This document shows, piece by piece, positions 35,697 through 44,972 of a stretch of 64,000 nucleotides of DNA. Both the position numbers and the translations under genes were made by a program. Each line of letters begins with the position of its first letter. Position 1 is the first letter of the stretch. The notes under the pieces are model-generated. The model was not told the origin of the DNA, ran no database searches, and saw only the letters and a list, made by a program, of their open reading frames with translations. The stretch is from JACCXG01 sp963750935. Its GTDB lineage: Bacteria > Acidobacteriota > Vicinamibacteria > Vicinamibacterales > 2-12-FULL-66-21. The stretch covers positions 70,959 through 134,958 of the forward strand of contig CAVVSR010000005.1 of the NCBI GenBank assembly GCA_963750935.1. Reading direction: 5' to 3'.

Positions 35697-36418
35697 ATAG
35701 CCCACCGACGGAGCGGGCCCGCTGGGTGGTCGTCGTCGCCTTCGCCGCCGCGATGGCGTGGATCGAGTCGGCGAGCGTGTACTACCTCCGGCTGCTGGTC
35801 GATCGCGTGCAGCCCTACCAGCCGGATCCCTTGCCGATCGTCGGCGCGCTCGGAAACGTCGAGCTGGTGCGCGAGGCCGCGACGCTGGTGATGCTGTTCA
35901 CGACCGGCATGCTGGCCGGACGAACCTGGCAGCGGCGCATCGGCTACATGGCGATTGCCTTCGGCGTGTGGGACATCCTGTACTACGTGTTCCTGTGGAT
36001 CATGTCGGGCTGGCCGACATCCCTGCTCGACTGGGACATCCTCTTCCTGCTGCCCCTGCCGTGGTGGGGTCCGGTGCTCGCGCCAATGAGCATCGCGCTG
36101 CTGATGATCGGGTGGGGGACGCTGGCGACGCAATGGCCGGATCGTCCGGCGGCCTCGGAGCTGACCCGCCCGTTGTGGATCTCCAGTGCGATCGGGATCG
36201 CCCTCGCGCTCGGCGTCTTCATGACCGATGCGTTGATCGCGCTGCCCCATGGACGCGACGCGGTCACGCGGGTGCTGCCGGCGTCCTTCAACTGGCCGCT
36301 GTTCGCCGTGGCGCTGCTGTTGATGGCCACGCCCGTGGCCACTGTCGGGTGGCGAACGCTGGGGCACACGCTACCCCGGCCGTGGATTCGCCGGCCAGGA
36401 GTGCGGCGCCTGTCATAG
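35693..36418 (+). CDS. Integral membrane protein of unknown function
   Basis: 241 residues with about six membrane helices (WVVVVAFAAAMAWIESASVY, AATLVMLFTTGMLAG, IAFGVWDILYYVFLWIM, APMSIALLMIGWGTL, SAIGIALALGVFMTDALI, FAVALLLMATPVATVGW). The ATG at 35693 overlaps the ispH stop by 4 nt, so the two are cotranslated. No enzymatic motif is recognised. Coupling to ispH hints at a membrane role tied to isoprenoid supply, but that is only inference. Confidence 0.65.
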   Translation: MNSPPTERARWVVVVAFAAAMAWIESASVYYLRLLVDRVQPYQPDPLPIVGALGNVELVREAATLVMLFTTGMLAGRTWQRRIGYMAIAFGVWDILYYVFLWIMSGWPTSLLDWDILFLLPLPWWGPVLAPMSIALLMIGWGTLATQWPDRPAASELTRPLWISSAIGIALALGVFMTDALIALPHGRDAVTRVLPASFNWPLFAVALLLMATPVATVGWRTLGHTLPRPWIRRPGVRRLS

Positions 36419-36494
36419 CCACCTCTGCGGCTCGATTGTCTTCGTCAGTCCGACAGTAATTGCACCGTGAAGATCCGATAAACTCCCGCCGAAC

Positions 36495-38960
36495 ATGGAT
36501 TCGGCTCAGGGAACCGTTGTCGCTTCGGTGCCTGCGAGCAAGATCGATCCGCGGAAGCTCGGACACGTGGTCGGGCCAGCCGTGCTCGTGGGACTGGCGT
36601 ACTACGTCGGTTGCCTGGCCGGCTTCGCGCTGCGTTTCCCGCTGAGCGGCATCTCCTTCTTCTGGCCGCCGACGGCGGTGCTCGCCGCATCCCTCATGCT
36701 GGCGCGGCCACCGATCTGGCCCGCCCTCCTGATCGGCGCGTTCGCCGCACACGGCGTGGCTCATGCCAGCGACGGCGTGCCGGTCGGGGCGTGGCTCATA
36801 CAGTTCGGGGGAAATGGCATCCAGGCCGTCCTCGCGGCGATGTGGGCGAGCCGGTGGTCACGGATCGATCGACTGTTCCCGGACGTCCGCAGCACCCTGA
36901 CCTTCATCGCCGCTGCGTGCGTTGCCGCACCAGCGATCGCGTCGCTGATCCCGGCCGCGGTGTACGTGCAGCTCGGTTGGGCGCCGAACTTCTGGGACGC
37001 CTGGCTGGCGCGCGCCCTGACCAACGCGGTCGCGTCGATGACGCTCATTCCCGCCTTGTTTGCCGCCGGCCGCTTTCTTCTCTCCGCGGACCGGCAGGTG
37101 CCTGCCCGTTCGATGGAGTTCGCGCTGCTGACGCTCGGCATCGGCGGCGTGCATCTCGTGACCGCGTTCATTGCACCAGACGGTGTGCTCGGCTTGTCGG
37201 TCGCGCTCTTCGCGCCACTCCCGTTCCTGCTCTGGGCGGTGGTGCGGTGTGGCTCGCCCGGGCTGTCGTTCGCACTCCTGTGGACGACCCTGCTCACCGT
37301 CGTGACCGCAGCCAGTGGATACGGACCGTTCGTCGTCCCGCCATCCGCCGACACCGTGCTCGGCGTGCACGTCTTTCTCGGTGCGAGCACCGTCCTGATG
37401 CTGCTGATCGGCGGCCTGATGAACGAGCAGCAGGCCGAACACGCGAGGTTGCTGGAAGCCGGGGATCAGAACAACGCCAGCATGGCCCGCCTCCGCGAAG
37501 CGCAGCAGCGCTACGAGCTCGCCACCGCCGCTGGCGGCGTGGGCGTCTGGGACTGGAACATGCGCACCGGCGATTTCCAGATCGAAGGCGATCTCAAGCG
37601 AGTCCTCGGATACGCGAACGGCGAGATTCGAGACCACCTGGTTGACTGGATGCGCCTCGTCGATCCGCTGGACCGCCCGGCGCTGCTGGCGCACCTGGAT
37701 GCCTTCACGAGCGGTGCCGTGGGCAGCTTCAACATGGAGTTCCGGTTGGTTCATCGTGACGGATCGCGGCGCTGGATCGCCAGCAAGGGAGCGGTCACCG
37801 AACGCATCGACGACGCCCGCACGCACGCCGTCGGCACGTACGCAGACGTCACGGACCGCAAGGCGTCGGAGCGGGCGCTCCGGGAGGCCACCGATGCACT
37901 GGCCCGGACGTGGAGAATCTCGGCGATGACCGAGTTGAGCGCGTCACTCGCGCACGAGCTCAACCAACCGCTGACGGCCATCGTGACCAATGCCACCGCC
38001 TGCATCAGCTGGATCGAGAGTGGCACGTCAACCGCCGAGCTGAAGGCCCCGCTGACGGACGTGGTGCTGGACGCCAGGCGCGCCAGTCACATCGTGGAAC
38101 GTACGCGGGAACTGTTCGTGAATCGCCCGAGCGAGTACCGGCCGCTCGACATCAATGATGTCGTGCGCGACATTCTGGAGATTGCCCAGCCTCGCCTCCG
38201 CGAATTGCACATCGCGCTCGATCTGCGGCTGGACGCCGGCCTGCCTCCGGTCATCGCTGATGCGGTGCAGATCCGGCAGGTGATACTCAACCTGGTCATC
38301 AATGCTGCCGACGCCATGCGCGACGCGCCCGATCACCGTCTGCTCTCCATCAGGAGCCGTCGCAGCCGGAACGTCGTGGCGGTCAACGTGCGCGACACCG
38401 GCCGTGGCTTCTCTCAGGAGACTCGCAGACAGCTGTTCGAGCCCTTCTACACGACGAAGGCCGGGGGGCTCGGCATGGGTCTCGCGATTTCCCGCTCGAT
38501 CATGCGGAGCCACACGGGATCGATCCATGCCCTGAGGAATGTCGGTGACGGCGCGACATTTCGCGTCAAGCTGCCGGCGGCCGAGTCGCCGATCGCGACG
38601 GCACTACCCGGTTCGACCCGGCGGGTGCTGCTGGTCGACGATCACGTGGGGGTGAGAACGTCGCTGGCGCGACTGCTCCGGCCATTGGGACATGAGGTCG
38701 CCGAGGCGACGACCGGTGCCGAAGCGCTCGCGGTTGCGCGGAGCTTCAAGCCCGAATACGCGATCGTCGACATCTCGCTGAACGACATGAGCGGGATTGA
38801 CCTCGCCAGGGGCCTGCGCGAGATCGACTCATCGCTGCGTCTCTTCGCTCTCACGGCATACCGCGATGACAGCGTGCGGGAAAGCTGCCTGGCCGCCGGC
38901 TTCGATGGGTACCTGGTCAAACCCGAAGACATCGGCAGGATTCAGGAGCTGCTCGGGTAG
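36495..38960 (+). CDS. Hybrid sensor histidine kinase (MASE1-PAS-HisKA-HATPase-REC)
   Basis: 821 residues. The N-terminal MASE1-like membrane domain of about eight helices includes LVGLAYYVGCLAGFALRF and FFWPPTAVLAASLML. A PAS/PAC domain (about 335-455) has GGVGVWDWNMRTGDF and YADVTDRKASERALREA. The HisKA phosphoacceptor is LSASLAHELNQPLTAI (His about 488). The ATPase has LVINAADAM, DTGRGFS and GLGMGLAISRSI. A C-terminal receiver domain has LLVDDHVGVR and EYAIVDISL (phospho-Asp). The HELNQPL type resembles FixL/DctB-like kinases. No separate response regulator gene is adjacent, so output may act through phosphotransfer elsewhere. Confidence 0.93.
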   Translation: MDSAQGTVVASVPASKIDPRKLGHVVGPAVLVGLAYYVGCLAGFALRFPLSGISFFWPPTAVLAASLMLARPPIWPALLIGAFAAHGVAHASDGVPVGAWLIQFGGNGIQAVLAAMWASRWSRIDRLFPDVRSTLTFIAAACVAAPAIASLIPAAVYVQLGWAPNFWDAWLARALTNAVASMTLIPALFAAGRFLLSADRQVPARSMEFALLTLGIGGVHLVTAFIAPDGVLGLSVALFAPLPFLLWAVVRCGSPGLSFALLWTTLLTVVTAASGYGPFVVPPSADTVLGVHVFLGASTVLMLLIGGLMNEQQAEHARLLEAGDQNNASMARLREAQQRYELATAAGGVGVWDWNMRTGDFQIEGDLKRVLGYANGEIRDHLVDWMRLVDPLDRPALLAHLDAFTSGAVGSFNMEFRLVHRDGSRRWIASKGAVTERIDDARTHAVGTYADVTDRKASERALREATDALARTWRISAMTELSASLAHELNQPLTAIVTNATACISWIESGTSTAELKAPLTDVVLDARRASHIVERTRELFVNRPSEYRPLDINDVVRDILEIAQPRLRELHIALDLRLDAGLPPVIADAVQIRQVILNLVINAADAMRDAPDHRLLSIRSRRSRNVVAVNVRDTGRGFSQETRRQLFEPFYTTKAGGLGMGLAISRSIMRSHTGSIHALRNVGDGATFRVKLPAAESPIATALPGSTRRVLLVDDHVGVRTSLARLLRPLGHEVAEATTGAEALAVARSFKPEYAIVDISLNDMSGIDLARGLREIDSSLRLFALTAYRDDSVRESCLAAGFDGYLVKPEDIGRIQELLG

Positions 38961-39001
38961 TTCCCGCTGAAGCCGGCACTGGCTGAACCGGCCGGCCACG
39001 C

Positions 39002-39169
39002 CTAACGGGACGGCCCGCCCACGAAGACTGGCGGGCTCGAGCTCGACCCGCCCCACCTCGCCGTCGTCCCTATCCCCATGCCGACGCCCGAGGAGGAATT
39101 GCAGCTCGCGGACGCGAGCGCGGCGGCGAGCACCAGTCCGAACAGGAACGCGCGCGTCGTAGTCGTCAT
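39002..39169 (-). CDS. Small exported protein, 55 residues
   Basis: Starts 9 nt after the stop of the VOC gene and is surely in its operon. It has a basic N terminus, a hydrophobic run (FLFGLVLAAALASAS) and then CNSSS, which resembles a lipoprotein signal although the lipobox (SAS-C) is not canonical. The mature part is glycine-rich with ARWGGSSSSPP and ends FVGGPSR. The end pattern feels like small acidobacterial exported proteins, but I have no function for it. Confidence 0.55.
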   Translation of the reverse strand: MTTTTRAFLFGLVLAAALASASCNSSSGVGMGIGTTARWGGSSSSPPVFVGGPSR

Positions 39170-39178
39170 CGTGATGCC

Positions 39179-40087
39179 TCAGAACGGATACTTCTGCAGC
39201 GCCAGCACCGCGCCGCCGGGATCCGCGATCACGACGAGCGAGCCGTTCCGCCGCTCGGGTGCGGCGGGCACGACGATGAGGCCGCCGAGCGCTGTCACGC
39301 GGGCGGCGAGCGCGGCGGGATCGCTGACGAGCACGTAGGGCAGCCAGTTGGGCTGCACGCCGGTGGCGGCCGGCGGCAGCTGGAACAGTCCGGCGCGGCC
39401 CCGCGTCGAGCGCAGCACGTGGTAGTCGACGTTGAGCCGCGTCTCCTGGATCTTCGAGTCGTATCCGGCGAGCCCCTTGTAGAACGCGAGCGCCCGGTCC
39501 ACGTCGCCGGCGAGGTACTCCTGCCAGAAGAATTGATGCGGCGTCGGCTGTTCCGGATCGGGCACGCTGCGCCGGACCTGCGCGAGGCCGAGCGGGGCGC
39601 CCTGCGGATCGGTGATCACCGCCGCGCGAGCCATCGGCAGATCCCGAGGCTGGACGAGCACCTTGCCCTTTTCGGCCTGGACGAACGCGACGCTCTTGTC
39701 GACGTCCGAGACGGCCATGAAGCTGACCCACTGTGACCCTGCCTCCGGCATCGCGCTGACGTCGACGATGCCGGCAACTGGACTCGACGCCCCGCGCGCG
39801 ATGACGTACGGACGATCGCCGCGCCGCACGTCCTCGAAGCGCCAGCCGAACAGCTCTCCGTAGAACTTCTTCGCGGCGTTCACGTCCTTCGTCATCAGAT
39901 CGCGCCAGACGAACCGGCCGGACTCGACGGCGTCCGACGGGGGAGAGGCGGCCGGCACGACGGACATGCCGAGGGTGGCGGCAACAGCGACCGCAAGTAC
40001 GAGCGCCGCGAACGCAGGCGAGACGGCGGCCGAGCGGCGCGCCGACCTGGTGCAGAAGCGGCGGAATGATGCAAAGGCGGAGGACAT
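39179..40087 (-). CDS. VOC (glyoxalase/bleomycin-resistance) family protein, two-domain
   Basis: About 302 residues from MSSAFASFRRFCT; longer starts are open but Arg-rich. A membrane anchor or signal (FAALVLAVAVAATLGM) is followed by two paired beta-alpha-beta modules: FVWRDLMTKDVNAAKKFYGE with the GWRFEDV turn, and FFWQEYLAGDVDRALAFYKG with a closing PGGAVLALQKYPF. Members include dioxygenases, isomerases and metal-binding resistance proteins. Metal ligands cannot be assigned by eye. Exported location is likely. The 55-residue gene follows in the same operon. Confidence 0.85.
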   Translation of the reverse strand: MSSAFASFRRFCTRSARRSAAVSPAFAALVLAVAVAATLGMSVVPAASPPSDAVESGRFVWRDLMTKDVNAAKKFYGELFGWRFEDVRRGDRPYVIARGASSPVAGIVDVSAMPEAGSQWVSFMAVSDVDKSVAFVQAEKGKVLVQPRDLPMARAAVITDPQGAPLGLAQVRRSVPDPEQPTPHQFFWQEYLAGDVDRALAFYKGLAGYDSKIQETRLNVDYHVLRSTRGRAGLFQLPPAATGVQPNWLPYVLVSDPAALAARVTALGGLIVVPAAPERRNGSLVVIADPGGAVLALQKYPF

Positions 40088-40275
40088 GTGCTGCCTGATG
40101 AGCGGCAAGCCGCATGCCACGGCAGTCAGTGACATGCGATCGCGAGGCAACCCGTTGTGCGGGCGGACATTCGTCCGCGTCAGCGCCGGCACCCCTGAGC
40201 CGGACCTCGGCGTTATCATCCGGAGGCCCGGAGGCCCTCCGGCATTGCGGACTCCCGCTACCGTCCAGCTCGGGC

Positions 40276-42498
40276 CTAGCGGATGCGATCGACGAGCATC
40301 AGGTCGCTGCCATCGCGATCGATGGTTCCGAAGAGCAGCCAACGCTGATCCGGCGACAGCGCGATGCCGGTAGACCAGGGCTTCCCGACCGTTGACACCG
40401 TCGTCCGCCGCTCCGTGGTGAAGTCGAAGAAGTCGATCGATGTCTTCGACGCCGAGTCGCCGACGGCCAGGAAGTAGATTCCACGGTCTCCGACGACGAA
40501 ATTGGTTGTATAGCTCACGCCGTCAAACAGCTGCACATCGCTGCCATCTTCGAGCGACAGGCGCCACAACGTCGTGGGCGATCCGTTCTTGGTGTAGTAG
40601 ATGGACCGGCGATCGGGAGATTCCTGGGCCGTTTGCCCTCCATTGGTCGTGACCTGCGTCGCCGCGCTGCCGTCGGCCCGCATTCGCCAGATCTCGAAGC
40701 GCCCGGTTCGATTCGATCCGAAGTAGATCGACTGCCCGTCTTGCGACCAGCTCGCTTCCAGGTCATGAGCGGGATCCGTCGTCAGACGACGGATCTCGCC
40801 CGTCCTGGGGAACAGAAGGTAGAGGTCGGACGAGCCGTCGCGCGTGGAGTTGAACAGGACTGATTGCCCGTCGCGCGCCCATAGAGCGCCGGCGCAGAGT
40901 GGGCCATCCATCGACGTCATCTTGCGGGGGCTGGCGCCGTCGGCACCGGAAATCCAGAGCTCCTGGGATCCGGAACGGGTGGAGGTGAAGACCACCTGTT
41001 GACCGTCCGGGGAGTATGACGGCGTGGCCTCGTCGAGGGTGGAGGAGAGACCCGCCTCGACCGGCACCGCGTCAGGCCGCGTCAGATCGAGCTTCCACAG
41101 GTTCGCATCGCGGAGCCGGACCGAGTACACCATGCGTCCAGTGCGCCCGACGCTGATCTGGGTGGCACGTTCTCCAAAGGGCAGGAGCTGCGGCTGCCCT
41201 GCAGGCTCCGACCTCTCCGACACGGCAAGCTGGGCGAGCCGGGTCGGCGCGCCGTGACCGCTCCACGAGTACACGAGGCCCCGCCCGTCAGGCGTCCACG
41301 CATGGCCCGAGATCATCGTTCGGCGAGGGTCGTTCACTATCGGCGTGGGCTCACCGACGGGTGTCATGGCTGGCGACACCGGCAGGATGAAGATCCCGCT
41401 GTGAGTCGCCTTGCTTCGGATGAACGCGATCCGGCGGCCGTCGGGCGAAAAGACAGGCCCGAAGTCCGCAATCCATTCCGGGCTCCGCGGAGAGGTGAGG
41501 CGTCGCGTTTCGACCCCGTCGATCCCGACCAGCCAGAGCCCGAACGGCTCTGACGCCGACGCCTTGCCGCCGACCGCCACCCACTTGCCGTCCGGGGTCC
41601 ACGAGAGGCTGGTCGGCCGCCGGGAGCTGTCGAGGACGAACGACGCCACCCGGCGTTCCGCTCCCCCCAGGGCCGGGATTAGGAAGACCTCGAACACACG
41701 CTCGGGGAGGCGTCGCACGAAGGCTATCCGCTGTCCGTCCGGCGACCATGCGGGGCTTTCGTCGCGTTCCGGCGCGTTCGTCAAGCGAACCGGTTCGCCC
41801 GTCCCGACCAGCTTGACGTAGATGTCGTCGTTGTCTTGCCGCGGTCCGTTCCAGGAGAAAGCGACCTGGCTCCCGTCAGGCGAGAGGCTGGGCCCGGTTT
41901 CACTGCCAGGGTACGCGGTAAGCGGCGTGGCAATCGCGCTGAACTGGTCGGGCGGCGGGGTTGGCTGCCGGGAAACGTAGATCAGGCATCCCGCCGCGAG
42001 GATCAGGAAGACCAAAAACCCGGTGCCAAGTCTCCACGCGTTGCGGTTGCGGGCCGCAGGCGGAACCGCGGGCGCCATCTCTGTTGCCGGGCTCGCAGGG
42101 ATCGTCGGCGCCGCCGCTGGTTGGGTCGCGACGACGTCCGCTGCGAATCGATACCCGTGCTTCGGGACGGTTTCGATCCACTCCGCCCCCTTCTCACCAA
42201 GTGCTTTCCGGAGCGTCGAGATCTGGAACGAAAGGTTGGCCTCCTCGACGAAGGTGTCGGGCCAGAGTGCCGTCATCAGCTCCGGCTTCGAGAACGCGCG
42301 TCCCGGGGTGCGGACCAGCATCAGCAACAGGTCGAAGGTTTTCGGCGGCAGCGGGACGCGCCGGTGCTCACGCGTCAGGATGCGCTGACCTGCGTCCAGA
42401 CGACACGGCCCGAACTCGTACAAGTCGTTGGAGGAACTGGGCATTCCGCTGCTCAGGAATTGCTTCGAAAACCCTTCGACTGAACTCGTCGCCTGCAA
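40276..42498 (-). CDS. CadC-like winged-helix regulator with PD40 propeller
   Basis: 740 residues; the internal MPSSSNDLYEF (42444) may be the true start. The OmpR/PhoB-type DNA-binding domain (about 25-125) has YEFGPCRLDAGQRIL, LPPKTFDLLLMLVRTPG, TALWPDTFVEEANLSFQIS, and the recognition/wing KHGYRFAADV. One membrane helix (LGTGFLVFLILAAGCLIYV) follows, then a periplasmic propeller with many PD40 repeats (PSLSPDGSQVAFSW, PAWSPDGQRIAFVR, PSYSPDGQQVVFTS). As with CadC/ToxR, the membrane-bound regulator could couple an outside signal to promoters. The adjacent divergent metallopeptidase is a candidate target. Confidence 0.9.
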   Translation of the reverse strand: MQATSSVEGFSKQFLSSGMPSSSNDLYEFGPCRLDAGQRILTREHRRVPLPPKTFDLLLMLVRTPGRAFSKPELMTALWPDTFVEEANLSFQISTLRKALGEKGAEWIETVPKHGYRFAADVVATQPAAAPTIPASPATEMAPAVPPAARNRNAWRLGTGFLVFLILAAGCLIYVSRQPTPPPDQFSAIATPLTAYPGSETGPSLSPDGSQVAFSWNGPRQDNDDIYVKLVGTGEPVRLTNAPERDESPAWSPDGQRIAFVRRLPERVFEVFLIPALGGAERRVASFVLDSSRRPTSLSWTPDGKWVAVGGKASASEPFGLWLVGIDGVETRRLTSPRSPEWIADFGPVFSPDGRRIAFIRSKATHSGIFILPVSPAMTPVGEPTPIVNDPRRTMISGHAWTPDGRGLVYSWSGHGAPTRLAQLAVSERSEPAGQPQLLPFGERATQISVGRTGRMVYSVRLRDANLWKLDLTRPDAVPVEAGLSSTLDEATPSYSPDGQQVVFTSTRSGSQELWISGADGASPRKMTSMDGPLCAGALWARDGQSVLFNSTRDGSSDLYLLFPRTGEIRRLTTDPAHDLEASWSQDGQSIYFGSNRTGRFEIWRMRADGSAATQVTTNGGQTAQESPDRRSIYYTKNGSPTTLWRLSLEDGSDVQLFDGVSYTTNFVVGDRGIYFLAVGDSASKTSIDFFDFTTERRTTVSTVGKPWSTGIALSPDQRWLLFGTIDRDGSDLMLVDRIR

Positions 42499-42505
42499 AG
42501 GATTC

Positions 42506-42538
42506 GCTCATGAGCCGCCGCGCAGCATCGGCTCATGA
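42506..42538. promoter_or_regulatory. Direct repeats GCTCATGA in the divergent promoter
   Basis: GCTCATGA at 42506-42513 and 42531-42538, 25 bp start to start, lie in the short gap between the winged-helix gene and the metallopeptidase gene; the second contains the peptidase ATG. PhoB-type domains bind tandem direct repeats (usually 11-bp spacing), so an operator is possible but the spacing is not typical. Confidence 0.25.
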
Positions 42539-43245
42539 CCATCCGCGCCCGATCTCTCGCACTCGCCGTCGCCCTTGCCGCGGCCGGCACGTCCGCGGCC
42601 GCTCAGTCGCTGTCAACAATCCGTCCCGACGATCTCCTCGCCATGGACCCGCTCGCGCTGGCCCGGCTCCTCGACGAGAGCCGGCCGGTCCCTGTGACGC
42701 CGGCTGTCAGAGCGCACGTTCTCGCGGGTCTACCCAAGCAGGGCGTCGTCGAAAACCTCGACGACGGCGCACGGCGGAAGCTGGCCGCACTCGCACCGGT
42801 TCTGGAGGCCGCTCAGCGGGGGTCAGTTTATGCCATCAAGGTCATCGACGTGCCGCAGGCGTTCGTCGGCCTCCACGCGCGTGCCGTGGTCCTCATCTCA
42901 CTGCAAGCGCTGCGCTTGTTGACGGAAGAGGAGTTGCGGGCGCTGGTGGCGCACGAAACGGGGCACGAGTACGTCCACGCCGAGTACGAGCGCGCCACGG
43001 CTGCCGGCCGCAATGGGCGCCTTCAGGAGCTCGAGCTGGTCTGCGACATCATCGCGGTGGTGACCCTTCACGCCATCGGGCAGAAGGCGTCGTCGCTGGT
43101 GGCGGGCATCGAGAAGCTCTTACGGTTCGACCGCCATCATTTCGGCCGTGACATGGAGCACCCGGACTACCCCAGCCCCCTGCTTCGTCGATCGGTGGTG
43201 CTGCGGCTCGAGCAGAGAATCTCGGAAGCCGCGGGTGGCCGGTGA
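42535..43245 (+). CDS. M48-like metallopeptidase, exported
   Basis: 236 residues with signal peptide (ALAVALAAAGTSAAAQS). The zinc motif HETGHEY (HExxH) lies in LRALVAHETGHEYVHAEYE, with a possible third ligand in the helix LVCDIIAVVTLHAIG, as in M48 peptidases. The upstream SVYAIKVIDVPQAFVGLHA and VVLISLQALRLL resemble the edge strand. No membrane helices beyond the signal. Likely a periplasmic protease. It is transcribed divergently from the winged-helix/PD40 gene. Confidence 0.75.
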   Translation: MTIRARSLALAVALAAAGTSAAAQSLSTIRPDDLLAMDPLALARLLDESRPVPVTPAVRAHVLAGLPKQGVVENLDDGARRKLAALAPVLEAAQRGSVYAIKVIDVPQAFVGLHARAVVLISLQALRLLTEEELRALVAHETGHEYVHAEYERATAAGRNGRLQELELVCDIIAVVTLHAIGQKASSLVAGIEKLLRFDRHHFGRDMEHPDYPSPLLRRSVVLRLEQRISEAAGGR

Positions 43246-43265
43246 CTGCGCGCCGGGCAACGGCG

Positions 43266-44843
43266 TCAGCGTCTGTCGGCGAGGGCCGACACGAACGCGT
43301 CGATCTGCTCGAGGACTTCGCGGGGATTGCTGACGAACAAGTCATGCCCGCCTGAAAGCTCCGAGACGCGGCCACGCTCGGCGAACGCGGCAAACCATTT
43401 GGCGTGACGCGCGACATTCTCGCGCTCCAATGGATAAAGCGTTTCCACGCGTTTGCGAACGGCCGGATCAGCCGCGTCGTACCACGGCCGCATCAACTCG
43501 TCCGCCGATGTCGGCACGGCGTAGATCGCGAGTGCAGGCACACGAATACGTTCGGGGCTGTATGTCTTGTAGGCGGTCCGCATCTCATTGGAGAACGCCT
43601 GCATGACGTGAGGCTCAGGCGTCCAGCGTCCACGCACGCTTCCATCCGCGTTGGCGACATACCTGGCTCTCAGCCGTCCCTCCGGCCCGGGCGGTCCTTG
43701 CGTCGTCAGGAACGCACGCAGCGCGGCGAACGACGCCAGGTCAGCCGGTTTTGGACCAGAAGGACCTGGCAATGCCCTGGCTGCGGCTTCGTGCGCTTCG
43801 AACTTGTCCGCGCGATCGAACGCCGCGTCAACGTACACCAGCCCCGCGATCCGGGTGGAATAGCGGGCGCCCAGTACGTGCATTTCCTCGCCGGCGAACG
43901 AATGGCCGACAACGACCGGGTTCTTCAGGCCGACCGCATCCATCACGCGCACGACGTCTTCGGCGAGGCGTACGAATCCGTAGCCGGTGGCGGGTGCGGA
44001 TGATCCCGGATGGCCGCGCCTGGTCACGCCGACGACGCGGTAGCGCATGGCCAGCTTCGGCGCCACGTCATCGAACACGTGCGCCGTATCACTCAGGCCC
44101 GCCAGAAGGAGCAGGGCAGGACCGGAACCGCCCCAGTCGAGCACTTCCAGCCGCACATCATCCTCGACGGTGACGAGCGTCGTCTTGTGCGGCGACGGGT
44201 CTCGCCAGTCGTTCTGCTGGGCCGACGTAGAGGAGGCGCCCCCCACCAGGAAGATCACCGAAGCCGCGAGCCCGATCGCGACGGCGAAGGGGACGGCGAC
44301 GACCACCGTCCGGCGGCGGGCAAATGCGCCACCAGCCAACAGCGCGACCGTGGCTCCCAGCGCGATGGTGAAGAACATACGGAACCGGGCGCGGGACAGC
44401 TCCTGTGGCTCGATCGTCACGCCAAGGGCCAGCAACAGTGCCGCACCGATGATGGCAAGGATCGCGCACGCGGCCATGCCGCGACGCGGCGCGATAGCCA
44501 CCAGCGAGGCGCCGGTCCAGAGCGCACCACCCCACCAGAAGAGCGACAGCGAGATCCAGCTCCCGGGCGAACCGAACAACTGGGGAACCAGATAGACCGT
44601 GGCGACTCCTCCGAATGCCGGCGCGGACAAGAGCACCAGGCCTGCCAACGTGAGCGCGAGCACTCGCAGCGGTGCCTCCGTCGCGGCGCTCAGCCAGAGT
44701 GTCATCGTGACGCGCAGGACGTGCAGCCAGAACCAGATCCATCCGCGCTGCTCCCGCTCTTCCGCCAGGTCACCGGCGAGCGCCTCGGCGCGATCCGAAG
44801 ACGTAAACAGCGAGAACAGCCTCTCAACAGCGTTGTCACGCAT
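43266..44843 (-). CDS. Alpha/beta hydrolase with N-terminal permease-prefix-like and membrane region
   Basis: The start MRDNAVERLFSLF (44843) overlaps the end of a PadR relic. The N-terminal 60 residues (ERLFSLFTSSDRAEALAGDL) resemble the prefix of PadR-linked acidobacterial permeases. About four to five membrane helices follow (VLALTLAGLVLLSAPAFG, ACAILAIIGAALLLALGV). From residue 230 comes an alpha/beta hydrolase: LLLLAGLSDTAHVF, nucleophile elbow VVVGHSFAG, and late Asp/His in ALAIYAVPTS and LSGGHDLFVS. The fusion of a permease-type head with a hydrolase is uncommon to me. Substrate unknown. Confidence 0.8.
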   Translation of the reverse strand: MRDNAVERLFSLFTSSDRAEALAGDLAEEREQRGWIWFWLHVLRVTMTLWLSAATEAPLRVLALTLAGLVLLSAPAFGGVATVYLVPQLFGSPGSWISLSLFWWGGALWTGASLVAIAPRRGMAACAILAIIGAALLLALGVTIEPQELSRARFRMFFTIALGATVALLAGGAFARRRTVVVAVPFAVAIGLAASVIFLVGGASSTSAQQNDWRDPSPHKTTLVTVEDDVRLEVLDWGGSGPALLLLAGLSDTAHVFDDVAPKLAMRYRVVGVTRRGHPGSSAPATGYGFVRLAEDVVRVMDAVGLKNPVVVGHSFAGEEMHVLGARYSTRIAGLVYVDAAFDRADKFEAHEAAARALPGPSGPKPADLASFAALRAFLTTQGPPGPEGRLRARYVANADGSVRGRWTPEPHVMQAFSNEMRTAYKTYSPERIRVPALAIYAVPTSADELMRPWYDAADPAVRKRVETLYPLERENVARHAKWFAAFAERGRVSELSGGHDLFVSNPREVLEQIDAFVSALADRR

Positions 44844-44958
44844 GCGCACCTCGCGGCAGGTTGAGGCCATCCAGCAGTCGTTCGTAGGCCTGCACGGCGC
44901 GGGTGAGCGCCTCGATGCCCGATGCCGTCACCGTGACGTGGCGTTTCGCGCGGGGCGG
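44836..44958 (-). pseudogene. PadR regulator 3' remnant
   Basis: Forty codons: AKRHVTVTASGIEALTRAV then YERLLDGLNLPRGAHA and TGA at 44836-44838. This is the wing and C-terminal helix of a PadR protein; the DNA-binding head is gone, replaced by the 3' end of the kinase gene 15 nt away. The remnant overlaps the hydrolase start, as intact PadR genes do with their targets, so the hydrolase has lost its dedicated regulator here. Confidence 0.65.
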
Positions 44959-44972
44959 GTCAAGAGACTCAC

